Assembly: GCA_947588975.1 (NCBI GenBank)
Contig: CANQAF010000011.1
Coordinates: 1-23,475 of the forward strand
DNA: 23,475 nucleotides
Direction: 5' to 3'
Origin: an uncultured Bacilli bacterium
GTDB taxonomy: Bacteria; Bacillota_I; Bacilli_A; RF39; UBA660
The translations under genes and the position numbers were made by a program. Positions 13,884 through 21,625 of this stretch are shown here, in pieces. Position 1 is the first letter of the stretch, and the number at the start of each line of letters is the position of its first letter. The notes beneath the pieces are model-generated. The model was not told the DNA's origin. It saw only the letters and a list, made by a program, of their open reading frames with translations, and searched no databases.

Positions 13884-14459
13884 ATGGAATTAACAGAAGC
13901 AATAAGACAAAGAAGAAGTACAAGAGAATATAGTAAAGAACCAATTGATAAACAATATATTATAGATATGATTGAGTGTGCTAGATTAGCTCCCTCAGCA
14001 GCAAATCGTCAACCATGGTACTTTGTTGTATTAGAAAATGAAAAAAAGAATAAGGTAGCACAAATTATGCAGGCACAATTAAATGCCACCACACATGTTT
14101 TAGATAGTAAAGATAGTGCCACACATGCTTATAATGCAACAAGTAGTGTCAAAGGAAGTATTCAGGTAATTGAGCAAACTCCAATTCTAATTTTGGTATT
14201 TAGAGAAAGAAAAGAAGATTGGTTAGAAGGAGATTATTTATCAATCGGATGTGCTGTAGAGCATATGTGTTTGAAAGCAACAGAATTAGGGTTGGGAACG
14301 TTATGGATTCGAGATGTAGTTTATACTAGAGATAAAATCGCAGAAGCGATAGGGTATAATACTATGGAATTGGTGACAGGACTTGCAGTAGGTAAATCTA
14401 TAGAATATCCATATGAACGTCATAAAAAGGGCCTAGATGAAATTATGACATGGTTATAA
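13884..14459 (+). CDS. Nitroreductase-family FMN oxidoreductase
   Basis: A 191-residue flavoprotein of the NAD(P)H-dependent nitroreductase family; it would reduce nitro or quinone-like compounds, but the true substrate is unknown. The N-terminal FMN-phosphate motif AIRQRRSTREYS (residues 6-17) and the flavin loop RLAPSAANRQPWYFVV are clear, as is the C-terminal half with LGLGTLWIRD and the GLAVGK flavin contact. There are no ferredoxin cysteines. TAGGAG upstream sets the ATG at 13884. It lies 21 bases before the ATPase gene without a terminator between them, so the three genes to 17045 may be one transcript. Confidence 0.9.
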   Translation: MELTEAIRQRRSTREYSKEPIDKQYIIDMIECARLAPSAANRQPWYFVVLENEKKNKVAQIMQAQLNATTHVLDSKDSATHAYNATSSVKGSIQVIEQTPILILVFRERKEDWLEGDYLSIGCAVEHMCLKATELGLGTLWIRDVVYTRDKIAEAIGYNTMELVTGLAVGKSIEYPYERHKKGLDEIMTWL

Positions 14460-14480
14460 TATAGAAAGAAGTAGGGGTTC

Positions 14481-16346
14481 ATGAAAAATATTACGGAAAT
14501 TTATTTAACAAATAAAACGGTTTCTCATGAAGCATGGATGCATTTGATACAAGCCATATCTAAATATAATGGATATGGAAAAAAATGGAAATTGATCATA
14601 TCTTGTGAACTAAATAAGATTCATTACTATGCATTTACCAATAAAGGATTGCCATCTTCTATCAATCATTTGACAGAATTTGTCTTAAAAAAAGTATCAA
14701 AAGAACTAAATACGAAAATTCATACAAAAATGTGTATACCAAGATTGCATACCAATTATGATAATTTTGTAGATGTATATAACTATTTTGCATGTAAAAA
14801 AAATTGGTATCTTAAATACAGTCAAATTTCCATTTTTCCTATTACAAAAGAACGATTCATTAGTAAAACTAAGTTATATTTTGAAACTCAAAAAAGTATG
14901 ATATATTGTCTATATTGGAACAATGTACCAACTACATTTTTATCGATTGATTTTGATGCATACAAACAATTCTTTTATCCAAAGGTTCCAAAATATTTAA
15001 AATTAGAAAAACAAATTGGATTATTTACAAATAGAGAAGATCAATCTTTGTTTCATATTGATACATTTCCTTATCTACAAGGAGATTATTATTTAAAAGA
15101 AAATGCATATGACTTTGCAAAGCATTCACTTATATTAGGATCTAGTGGAAGTGGAAAGAGTAAAATGATTAGTTTGTTCATTGATAGAATTTATCACAAT
15201 GAGGAAGAAAAGCAAAAATACAAAATTGTCATGATTGATCCACATGCTTCCTTAGAAAAAGATATTGGTGGTTTAGAAAATTCCAAAACGATTGATTTTA
15301 AAACAGATGATGATAGTATCAATTTATTCATGCCAATGAGTGAGGATTACGTTGCTTCGACAGAACTTTTTCTATCTTTGTTTAAAACTTTGATTATGGA
15401 CCAGTATAATTCTAAATTAGAACGTGTGTTGCGTTATTCTATATTTTTACTGCTAGCAAATCAAAATTTTGACTTTGTACATTTGCGAAAACTATTATTA
15501 GATTTAGAGTATCGCAATCAGTTGATACGAGATTCTGCAAAAAAAGTTCCTACTAGTGTTATCGAATTTTTTTTAAGTGAATTTCAGTCAATGAAAACAA
15601 ATTATTATGGGGAAGCAATTGCGCCTATTATTTCATTTATTGATGAAATGCAGTTATTACCAGTATTCAATCAAGAAGAAATTATAATTAGCAATTTAAA
15701 AGAGGATATTGCGAATCATTTCTTAACTATTTTGTCTTTAGATAGAGTACAATTAGGTGATAAGATTACAAAGACGATTTCTGGACTTGTTATGCAGCAA
15801 TTATTAGGCCTTGTGCAATCATATACTTATCCAGAGCATATTATCTTTATATTAGATGAAATTTCTATCATTGAAAATCCAATTGTTTGTAGATTCTTAT
15901 CAGAAGCAAGAAAGTATAATTTATCTATTTTTATTGCTGGGCAATATTTGAATCAAGTAAGTCAAGAAGTGAAAGACGCTATTTTTGCTAATACACTAAA
16001 TTACTATATATTTCGTGTGTCACAAGCAGATGCGAATTTATTAGTAAAGCATATTGATATCAATATTCCATTAGAAAATACCGAAGAAAATAAGATAAAA
16101 ATGTTAACAGATTTACCCAATCGTAATTGTATGATTCGTGTAAGTAAAGGAATGAATCTATATTCTGCAGTCAAAGGAATTACGTTAGATTTTGTTCCAT
16201 CACCTCGACCTATAAGAAAAAAGAATGCTAAAGAAAATATTTCGATTGTATCATCAGTAACCAAGAAAAAATTGAATTGGAATTCTAAAATTAACTTAAG
16301 TGATATATTAAAACAATCGTCTACTGGAAGAAAGGAGTTTTCTTAA
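14481..16346 (+). CDS. HerA/TraG/VirB4-like P-loop ATPase of unknown role
   Basis: A 621-residue ATPase of the HerA-FtsK superclass. Walker A is GSSGSGKS at residues 220-227 (Lys226), followed by the HerA-type strand IVMIDPHASLEK. Walker B is IIFILDE at 454-460 (Asp459, Glu460), and IAGQYLNQV at 485-493 gives the Gln sensor typical of TraD/VirB4-like pumps. Residues 1-210 form an unrecognised domain without clear membrane helices, unlike classical TraG/VirD4 coupling proteins. No relaxase, VirB or Tra genes are nearby, so this is not a normal conjugation module. AGGGG precedes the ATG. The stop codon directly abuts the ATG of the Cys-rich gene, suggesting the two products act together. DNA or protein translocation is possible but unproven. 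Confidence 0.78.
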   Translation: MKNITEIYLTNKTVSHEAWMHLIQAISKYNGYGKKWKLIISCELNKIHYYAFTNKGLPSSINHLTEFVLKKVSKELNTKIHTKMCIPRLHTNYDNFVDVYNYFACKKNWYLKYSQISIFPITKERFISKTKLYFETQKSMIYCLYWNNVPTTFLSIDFDAYKQFFYPKVPKYLKLEKQIGLFTNREDQSLFHIDTFPYLQGDYYLKENAYDFAKHSLILGSSGSGKSKMISLFIDRIYHNEEEKQKYKIVMIDPHASLEKDIGGLENSKTIDFKTDDDSINLFMPMSEDYVASTELFLSLFKTLIMDQYNSKLERVLRYSIFLLLANQNFDFVHLRKLLLDLEYRNQLIRDSAKKVPTSVIEFFLSEFQSMKTNYYGEAIAPIISFIDEMQLLPVFNQEEIIISNLKEDIANHFLTILSLDRVQLGDKITKTISGLVMQQLLGLVQSYTYPEHIIFILDEISIIENPIVCRFLSEARKYNLSIFIAGQYLNQVSQEVKDAIFANTLNYYIFRVSQADANLLVKHIDINIPLENTEENKIKMLTDLPNRNCMIRVSKGMNLYSAVKGITLDFVPSPRPIRKKNAKENISIVSSVTKKKLNWNSKINLSDILKQSSTGRKEFS

Positions 16347-17045
16347 ATGAATGATGAAAAAGCATTATTGATTGTAGATAAGATATTTGAAAATATTTTT
16401 AAAGTAAAAAATAAGAAAACATTGGATATGTTGTTAGAGCAATATGCATTTGATATCAAATTACCACAGTTGGTATATGATTACCAAACAAAAAAACCGA
16501 CTTGGACACAACTGCTTCATTACAATCGTTATATAACAAATGCAAATATGGAAAAACGGGATAGTGAGATTGGTTGGATGCTTCCCAAAAAGGAAGTAAA
16601 TAGTTTGGATGAAATTTTAGATATTTGGAAAAGTATTGATTATGCGGCAACCGAAAGAGTATATAATTCTATAGATGTAGTGAAAAGCGATCCCATTTAT
16701 CGTTGTGAATCCGTTTATCAGTCTACTAATTGTAGCGATGGACAAAATTTGGTATTTTGTGATAGCTGCCATAATTGTAATTATGTTTTAGCATGTCAAA
16801 GGTCTATAAATTGTAATTTCTGTATTCGTACAGATGATTCCAATAATTGTAGTAACAGTTATAATGTGATATGCTCTAATAAAGTAAGCAATTCTTTATT
16901 TATCCAAGATTGCTCTAATCTATATGAATGTATTTTTTGTTCACACATTTCCAACCACAGATTTTGTATTGCTAATATGCAATTTGAAGAAGAAGAGTAT
17001 TATGAAATCAAAACTGAAATTAAAGAATGGATTTTAAATTCATAA
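16347..17045 (+). CDS. Cys-rich repeat protein paired with the ATPase
   Basis: A 232-residue protein in two parts. Residues 1-115 are mixed helical with no recognised fold. Residues 120-207 hold 14 cysteines (120, 129, 138, 141, 144, 150, 156, 159, 168, 176, 189, 195, 198, 207) in short repeats rich in Asn and Ser (for example NCNFCIRTDDSNNC), compatible with a right-handed beta-helix or a metal-binding ladder. The end, SNHRFCIANMQFEEEEYYEI, resembles a NKQYCILNKQYTKEEYE-type ending I recall from uncharacterised proteins of candidate-phyla bacteria; this is from memory. No signal peptide. AAAGGAG at 16331-16337 lies in the end of the ATPase gene and the spacing is zero bases. Function unknown. 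Confidence 0.75.
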   Translation: MNDEKALLIVDKIFENIFKVKNKKTLDMLLEQYAFDIKLPQLVYDYQTKKPTWTQLLHYNRYITNANMEKRDSEIGWMLPKKEVNSLDEILDIWKSIDYAATERVYNSIDVVKSDPIYRCESVYQSTNCSDGQNLVFCDSCHNCNYVLACQRSINCNFCIRTDDSNNCSNSYNVICSNKVSNSLFIQDCSNLYECIFCSHISNHRFCIANMQFEEEEYYEIKTEIKEWILNS

Positions 17046-17105
17046 GTATATATAACATTTAATCATAATCAGAAAATTTATGACACAAAAAGAATGAGAT
17101 AATAT

Positions 17106-17136
17106 AAATGATTTTTAAAAAACTCATTTCATTTTT
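17106..17136 (+). terminator. Weak possible terminator after the Cys-rich gene
   Basis: AAATGA (17106-17111) can pair with TCATTT (17124-17129) around an AT-only centre, followed by CATTTTT. It is weak, but no better candidate lies between the gene and the pheS promoter. Confidence 0.3.
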
Positions 17137-17168
17137 AAATTACAAAAAATTCTTTACAAAATAAATAG

Positions 17169-17196
17169 TTGAAAAATCCTTAAAATATGATATACT
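17169..17196 (+). promoter_or_regulatory. Promoter of the pheS-pheT operon
   Basis: TTGAAA at 17169-17174 and TATACT at 17191-17196, spacer 16. It lies directly before the Phe T-box leader. Confidence 0.75.
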
Positions 17197-17202
17197 ATTA
17201 TC

Positions 17203-17413
17203 ATGTCAAAGGCCAAAATGAGAAAGTAGTAAAAAAAGTAAGAATGTCAAAGAAAGTTCGTGGTTGATGGAAACGAATCATTCCCTTTTTCGAATTCACT
17301 CTCTATGCTGATTTTTAAATCCGGTAACGCGTTATAGTTTTAAGTGCATAGATTATCTGTGAATTAAGGTGGTACCGCGTCAATCACGTCCTTAAATAAG
17401 GATGTGATTTTTT
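17203..17413 (+). promoter_or_regulatory. T-box riboswitch leader, specifier TTC (Phe)
   Basis: The T-box sequence AAGGTGGTACCGCG is at 17366-17379. In Stem I, AGTA at 17225-17228 faces CGAATTCA: helix AAAAAAG/CTTTTT lies above it, and TTC at 17295-17297 followed by A is the specifier for tRNA-Phe, matching the genes downstream. Uncharged tRNA-Phe would favour the antiterminator. This leader is somewhat shorter than the Asn leader. Bases 17414-17461 hold only the ribosome site of pheS. Confidence 0.9.
17382..17413 (+). terminator. T-box terminator hairpin before pheS
   Basis: AATCACGTCCTT (17382-17393) pairs with AAGGATGTGATT (17398-17409), one G-U pair, 4-base loop, then a T tract. It is the off state of the Phe leader. 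Confidence 0.9.
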
Positions 17414-17461
17414 ATTGAATGTTTGGTCTTTTAATAATATGTATAAATAGGAGGATTATAT

Positions 17462-18508
17462 ATGCAAGAAAGAATTCAAGAAATCAAAGAACAATTACAA
17501 AGTAAAGTTTCTACTGTAACAACTTTAAATGAATTAAATGATTTAAGAGTTGAATTTTTGGGAAAAAAGGGAAGTATTACAGAACTTTCTAATTATATGC
17601 GTGAAATCCCAAATGAAGAAAAAAAGGAATTTGGAAGTTTACTAAATACCATCAAGAATGAAGCCAATGATTTATTGAATGCCAAAAAAGAGGAACTTGA
17701 ATTAGAAGAATTACAAAAAAAGTTAAACGATGAAACCATTGATGTTACTTTACCAGGAACAAAACTCACAGTAGGAGGAACGCATCCATTAACGAAAGTA
17801 ATTGATGAAATTGAAGAAATCTTTGTATCCATGGGATATGATGTAGTAGAAGGACCTGAAATTGAACAAGATTTATACAATTTTGAAAAGTTAAATTTAC
17901 CAAAAGGACATCCAGCTAGAGATGCACAAGATAGTTTTTATATTACAGATGAAATGTTATTAAGATCACAAACTTCACCTGTTCAAGCAAGAACAATGGA
18001 TGCAAATTTAGAAAAAACGCCAATTCGTATTATATGTCCAGGTAAAGTATATCGTCGTGATGATGATGATGCAACACACTCTCATCAATTTACACAAATT
18101 GAAGGATTAGTGGTTGATAAAAATATCTCTTTGGCAGATTTAAAAGGGACATTAGAAATTTTAGCAAAACGATTATTTGGAGAAGATCGTGAAATTCGTT
18201 TTCGCCCAAGTTTCTTTCCATTTACTGAGCCAAGTATTGAAGTAGATGTAAGTTGCTTTAAATGTGGTGGTGTAGGATGTCCTATTTGTAAAGATACGGG
18301 ATGGATTGAAATTTTAGGATCTGGTATGGTACATCCAAATGTATTAAAAGGATGTGGCTATGATCCAGAAAAATATACTGGTTTTGCATTTGGAATTGGT
18401 CCAGAACGTGTTGCAATGTTGAAATATGGAATTACTGATATTCGTAATTTCTATACCAATGATGTAAGATTTTTACAAGATTTTAATCGTGTAGAGGGTG
18501 GTGAATAA
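17462..18508 (+). CDS. pheS: Phenylalanyl-tRNA synthetase alpha subunit
   Basis: The catalytic subunit of the (alpha-beta)2 enzyme that charges tRNA-Phe. The 348-residue protein has the N-terminal coiled coil (about 1-85), motif 2 in [20 protein letters not shown], and motif 3 in [14 protein letters not shown] (Arg316). Four cysteines at 265, 268, 273 and 276 ([12 protein letters not shown]) form a zinc-knuckle-like insert, also present in some other Bacillota PheS proteins as I recall and absent from the E. coli enzyme. GTGG-free RBS: AGGAGG lies 7-8 bases before the ATG. pheT follows after one base, and both are under the Phe T-box. Confidence 0.96.
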   Translation: MQERIQEIKEQLQSKVSTVTTLNELNDLRVEFLGKKGSITELSNYMREIPNEEKKEFGSLLNTIKNEANDLLNAKKEELELEELQKKLNDETIDVTLPGTKLTVGGTHPLTKVIDEIEEIFVSMGYDVVEGPEIEQDLYNFEKLNLPKGHPARDAQDSFYITDEMLLRSQTSPVQARTMDANLEKTPIRIICPGKVYRRDDDDATHSHQFTQIEGLVVDKNISLADLKGTLEILAKRLFGEDREIRFRPSFFPFTEPSIEVDVSCFKCGGVGCPICKDTGWIEILGSGMVHPNVLKGCGYDPEKYTGFAFGIGPERVAMLKYGITDIRNFYTNDVRFLQDFNRVEGGE

Positions 18509-18509
18509 T

Positions 18510-20891
18510 ATGCGTCTAAGTAAAAAATTTGTAAGTGATTATATTGATATTCATGATATTGATATGAAAGAGTTAGCAGAAAAAATGGTATTTGCTGGAA
18601 ATGAATATGAAGAAATGCGTCCATTTTGTGAAGCAACTGGACTTGTCATTGGAGAAGTCAAAGAATGCGTGAATCACCCAAATTCCAATCATTTACATAT
18701 TTGTCAAGTAAATTTAGGAAATGAAACGGTTCAAATTGTTTGTGGTGCTCCCAATGTAAGAGCAGGTTTAAAAGTAATTGTTTCTAAAGTAGGAGCTACT
18801 TTACCAGGTGGTATTGTAATTAAAAAAGCAACTTTAGCAGGAACAGAAAGTAATGGAATGATTTGTTCATTAGCAGAATTAGGTTTAGAATCAAAATATT
18901 TAAAAGAAGAAGATAAAGCGGGTATTCATGAGTTGCCACAAGATGCTCCTGTTGGTGCTGATGCTTTAGCGTATCTTGATTTCGATGATACCATTATTGA
19001 TTTTGAATTAACTGCAGATCGCGCGGATTTATTGAATATGATTGGATTAGCTTATGAAATTGGTGCGATTTATGATCGAATTGTAACGTTACCAGAAATT
19101 AAGGTACAAGAACAAGGAAAGTCTATTGAAACTTACCATACATTAGATGTTCAAACAGAAAATTGTTCTATCTATTTAGGAAAACGTGTTGAAAATGTAG
19201 AGATTCATGAAAGTCCACAATGGATGAAGGAACGTTTAATGGCTTGTGGAATTCGTCCAATTAACAATGTGGTTGATATTAGTAATTATGTCATGTTAGA
19301 ATATGGGCAACCTTTACACTTCTTTGATGCAGATCGTTTAGGTGAAAATATCATTGTCCGTATGGCAAATGAAAAAGAAATGTTAACAACTTTGGATGGT
19401 CAAAATCGTGAATTAAAAAGCTCTGATATTGTAATTGCAAATGAAAAAGAGCCAGTTGCTTTAGCGGGTGTGATGGGAGGACTTTCTACTGAAGTAGAAC
19501 AAGATACTAAAAATATTTTCATAGAAGCTGCTATTTTTGATCCTGTTCATATTCGTTATACTTCGAAATCCATTTTAAGAAGTGAAGCAAGTAGTCGTTA
19601 TGAAAAAGGAATTGATCCAAATCGTACCAAACTTGCTATTTTACGTGCTTGTGAATTACTAGAAAAATACGCTAGTGGAAATACGTGCCCAGGAATGCTT
19701 GTGCATGATCAAGCCCAAAAAGAAGATAAAACGATTGAAATTACATTAGATAAAATTAATCAAGTATTGGGAATGACTTTAACAGAATCTGTTGTCGAAG
19801 ACATTTTAAGGCGCCTTAATTTTACGTATACAAAAGATAATCAATATCATGTGGTTGTTCCAACGAGACGTTTAGATGTAAATATTAAAGAAGATTTAAT
19901 TGAAGAGATTGGTCGTATTTATGGATATGATCATGTTGTAGGAACATTACCAGTTGTGCCAATGAAACGTGGACGTTATTCTAAAAAAGAAATGATGCAA
20001 AAAGAAATCCGTAGACGTTTAGAAGGACTTGGTTTATATCAAGTAATTACATATTCATTAGTGAGTGAACAAGAATGTAATTTATTTGTGAATGATAACC
20101 GTGAACGCGTACAAGTATTGGCACCATTAAGTGAAGATAAAAAAATCATGCGTCAAACTTTAATTCCATCTTTATTGACTGTATTAGATTATAATTTATC
20201 ACATAATAATAAAGATATTCAAATATTTGAAATTGGATCTATTTATTATAAAGAGGATGATTATAAGGAAGAAAATATGGTCTCTGGGCTTTTGTTTGGA
20301 AACTATATGGGTAATACTTGGCAAAATAATGTATTAAAAATCGATTTTTATGTAGTCAAGGGTATCATTGAAAATTTACTACAGTATTTAGGTTTAACGG
20401 GTCGCTATCATATTGTTGCAGATGAAACTAAAAAAGATATGCATCCTAAAATGACAGCTTCTATTTTAGTTGATAATGAAGAAGTTGGATATTTTGGAAA
20501 AGTACACCCAAAAGTTAGTAAAAAGGATATATATGTATTTGAAATTAGTTTAGATCGTTTACTTGAAAAAAAGGTTAGAACAATCAAATATAAAGAAATT
20601 TCAAAATATCCAAGTGTACATAAAGATTTAGCGTTCATTATGCCAAAGAGTATGGAATCAGAACAAGTAATGTCTATTTTAAGAAAAGTTGGAGGAAGAC
20701 TTTTAACTGATATTGATGTATTTGATGTTTATGAAGGAGAAAATGTCAAAGAAGATGAAAAATCAATTGCATATTCTTTAACATTCCAAAATCCAACGAA
20801 AACATTAAATGATGAAGAAGTAACAGAAATATTCAATCAAATGATTCATGAAGTAGAAAGTAAATTACATATTGAATTAAGAAGTAAATAA
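18510..20891 (+). CDS. pheT: Phenylalanyl-tRNA synthetase beta subunit
   Basis: The partner subunit for tRNA binding and editing of misacylated Tyr-tRNA-Phe. The 793-residue protein has, in order, a tRNA-binding OB domain (about 40-150, with HPNSNHLHICQVNLG and IVCGAPNVRAG), the B3/B4 editing region (YLGKRVENVEIHESPQWMKE onward), the B5 domain, the catalytic-like core, and a C-terminal FDX-ACB anticodon-binding domain (YPSVHKDLAFIMPKSM ... FQNPTKTLNDEEV). Length is normal. ATG 18510 follows AGGGTGG within the end of pheS; a GTG at 18498 is in frame but would overlap pheS and lies on top of this site. It ends at a bidirectional terminator. Confidence 0.96.
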   Translation: MRLSKKFVSDYIDIHDIDMKELAEKMVFAGNEYEEMRPFCEATGLVIGEVKECVNHPNSNHLHICQVNLGNETVQIVCGAPNVRAGLKVIVSKVGATLPGGIVIKKATLAGTESNGMICSLAELGLESKYLKEEDKAGIHELPQDAPVGADALAYLDFDDTIIDFELTADRADLLNMIGLAYEIGAIYDRIVTLPEIKVQEQGKSIETYHTLDVQTENCSIYLGKRVENVEIHESPQWMKERLMACGIRPINNVVDISNYVMLEYGQPLHFFDADRLGENIIVRMANEKEMLTTLDGQNRELKSSDIVIANEKEPVALAGVMGGLSTEVEQDTKNIFIEAAIFDPVHIRYTSKSILRSEASSRYEKGIDPNRTKLAILRACELLEKYASGNTCPGMLVHDQAQKEDKTIEITLDKINQVLGMTLTESVVEDILRRLNFTYTKDNQYHVVVPTRRLDVNIKEDLIEEIGRIYGYDHVVGTLPVVPMKRGRYSKKEMMQKEIRRRLEGLGLYQVITYSLVSEQECNLFVNDNRERVQVLAPLSEDKKIMRQTLIPSLLTVLDYNLSHNNKDIQIFEIGSIYYKEDDYKEENMVSGLLFGNYMGNTWQNNVLKIDFYVVKGIIENLLQYLGLTGRYHIVADETKKDMHPKMTASILVDNEEVGYFGKVHPKVSKKDIYVFEISLDRLLEKKVRTIKYKEISKYPSVHKDLAFIMPKSMESEQVMSILRKVGGRLLTDIDVFDVYEGENVKEDEKSIAYSLTFQNPTKTLNDEEVTEIFNQMIHEVESKLHIELRSK

Positions 20892-20916
20892 AAAAGTTGA
20901 TTTAATCAACTTTTTT
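20890..20916. terminator. Bidirectional terminator between pheT and gatD
   Basis: A 27-base perfect palindrome around one central base: AAAAAAGTTGATT / AATCAACTTTTTT. It has A on one side and T on the other, so it can end both the plus-strand pheST transcript and the minus-strand murT-gatD transcript. It overlaps both stop codons. Confidence 0.88.
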
Positions 20917-21625
20917 CATTATATTTTTGAATAAAATTTTGATATGCTTTGTTTTCTAATGTTAAGTGGAATGGTTTAAATTTAAATGTTGGATCTTTTT
21001 GTCTTAAGATGTTTTTGACAAAGTATTTTAGTAATTCTGGGTTACGAATTAGAATAGGTCCAATTATATACGTTCCATAAAAATGATACTTGATAATGCC
21101 TTCTTCTGTTACTTTCGGTGCATATCCAGTTCCTTTTTGCATATAAAACAAAGGTTCTTCTTTTATATTTTTCATTACACCTGAACGATTTTGAAAGCCA
21201 ATAATTGGTTTATTCAAAAGAGGAGTGGTTGCGAGTACTTCTCCTACAATACGCATATCTTCTTGTTTGGTTTCAAAATGGAATATATTGAGTGCTCTCA
21301 TTTTTTTGTTAGCTATAATGGATTTTCCAAATAGTTCGATTGCATTTCCAGTTACTAAGAAGAAGCATCCATTTGCAATTGCAGAAGAAATTTCTTTTTT
21401 ATAAGATAAAATATGTTTTAAGACTAGTTGTTGATTTTGTTCAGTTCCCATACCGATATAGATAAAATCATATTTGCCAAAATGAATGTTGTCTTGGATG
21501 GTTAAGAAATCCACCTTTACTTTAACGCCTTGTTCTTCTAACTGCATTTTTAAGGCTTTTACATTTCCACTTTCCCCATAAAGATTCATTAAGTCATAAT
21601 ATAAATGGGCGATATGAATGGTCAT
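20906..21625 (-). CDS. gatD: GatD-like glutamine amidotransferase subunit, catalytic Cys and His absent
   Basis: Homologue of the glutaminase partner of MurT, which amidates D-Glu of lipid II. At 239 residues it is the usual size and follows Staphylococcus aureus GatD well: LYYDLMNLYGESGNVKAL (residues 8-25), FIYIGMG, PIIGFQNRSG (140-149) and GTYIIGPIL (184-192). The nucleophile elbow that reads TICGGYQFLG in S. aureus (Cys94) is VTGNAIELFG here, with Gly93 at the Cys position (Thr92 if shifted). The catalytic His in GTYLHGPIL is Ile188. Cys87 and His181 are near but not equivalent. Glutaminase activity by the known mechanism is therefore not expected. The ATG overlaps the murT stop by 4 bases. 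S. aureus motifs are from memory. Confidence 0.82.
   Translation of the reverse strand: MTIHIAHLYYDLMNLYGESGNVKALKMQLEEQGVKVKVDFLTIQDNIHFGKYDFIYIGMGTEQNQQLVLKHILSYKKEISSAIANGCFFLVTGNAIELFGKSIIANKKMRALNIFHFETKQEDMRIVGEVLATTPLLNKPIIGFQNRSGVMKNIKEEPLFYMQKGTGYAPKVTEEGIIKYHFYGTYIIGPILIRNPELLKYFVKNILRQKDPTFKFKPFHLTLENKAYQNFIQKYNEKS

Noticed and set aside
14481..17045. Conjugative element
   Set aside because: No relaxase, integrase, VirB/Tra genes, direct repeats or tRNA attachment site are seen around the ATPase.
18498..18509. GTG start of pheT at 18498
   Set aside because: It overlaps pheS and the ribosome site; ATG at 18510 has normal spacing.
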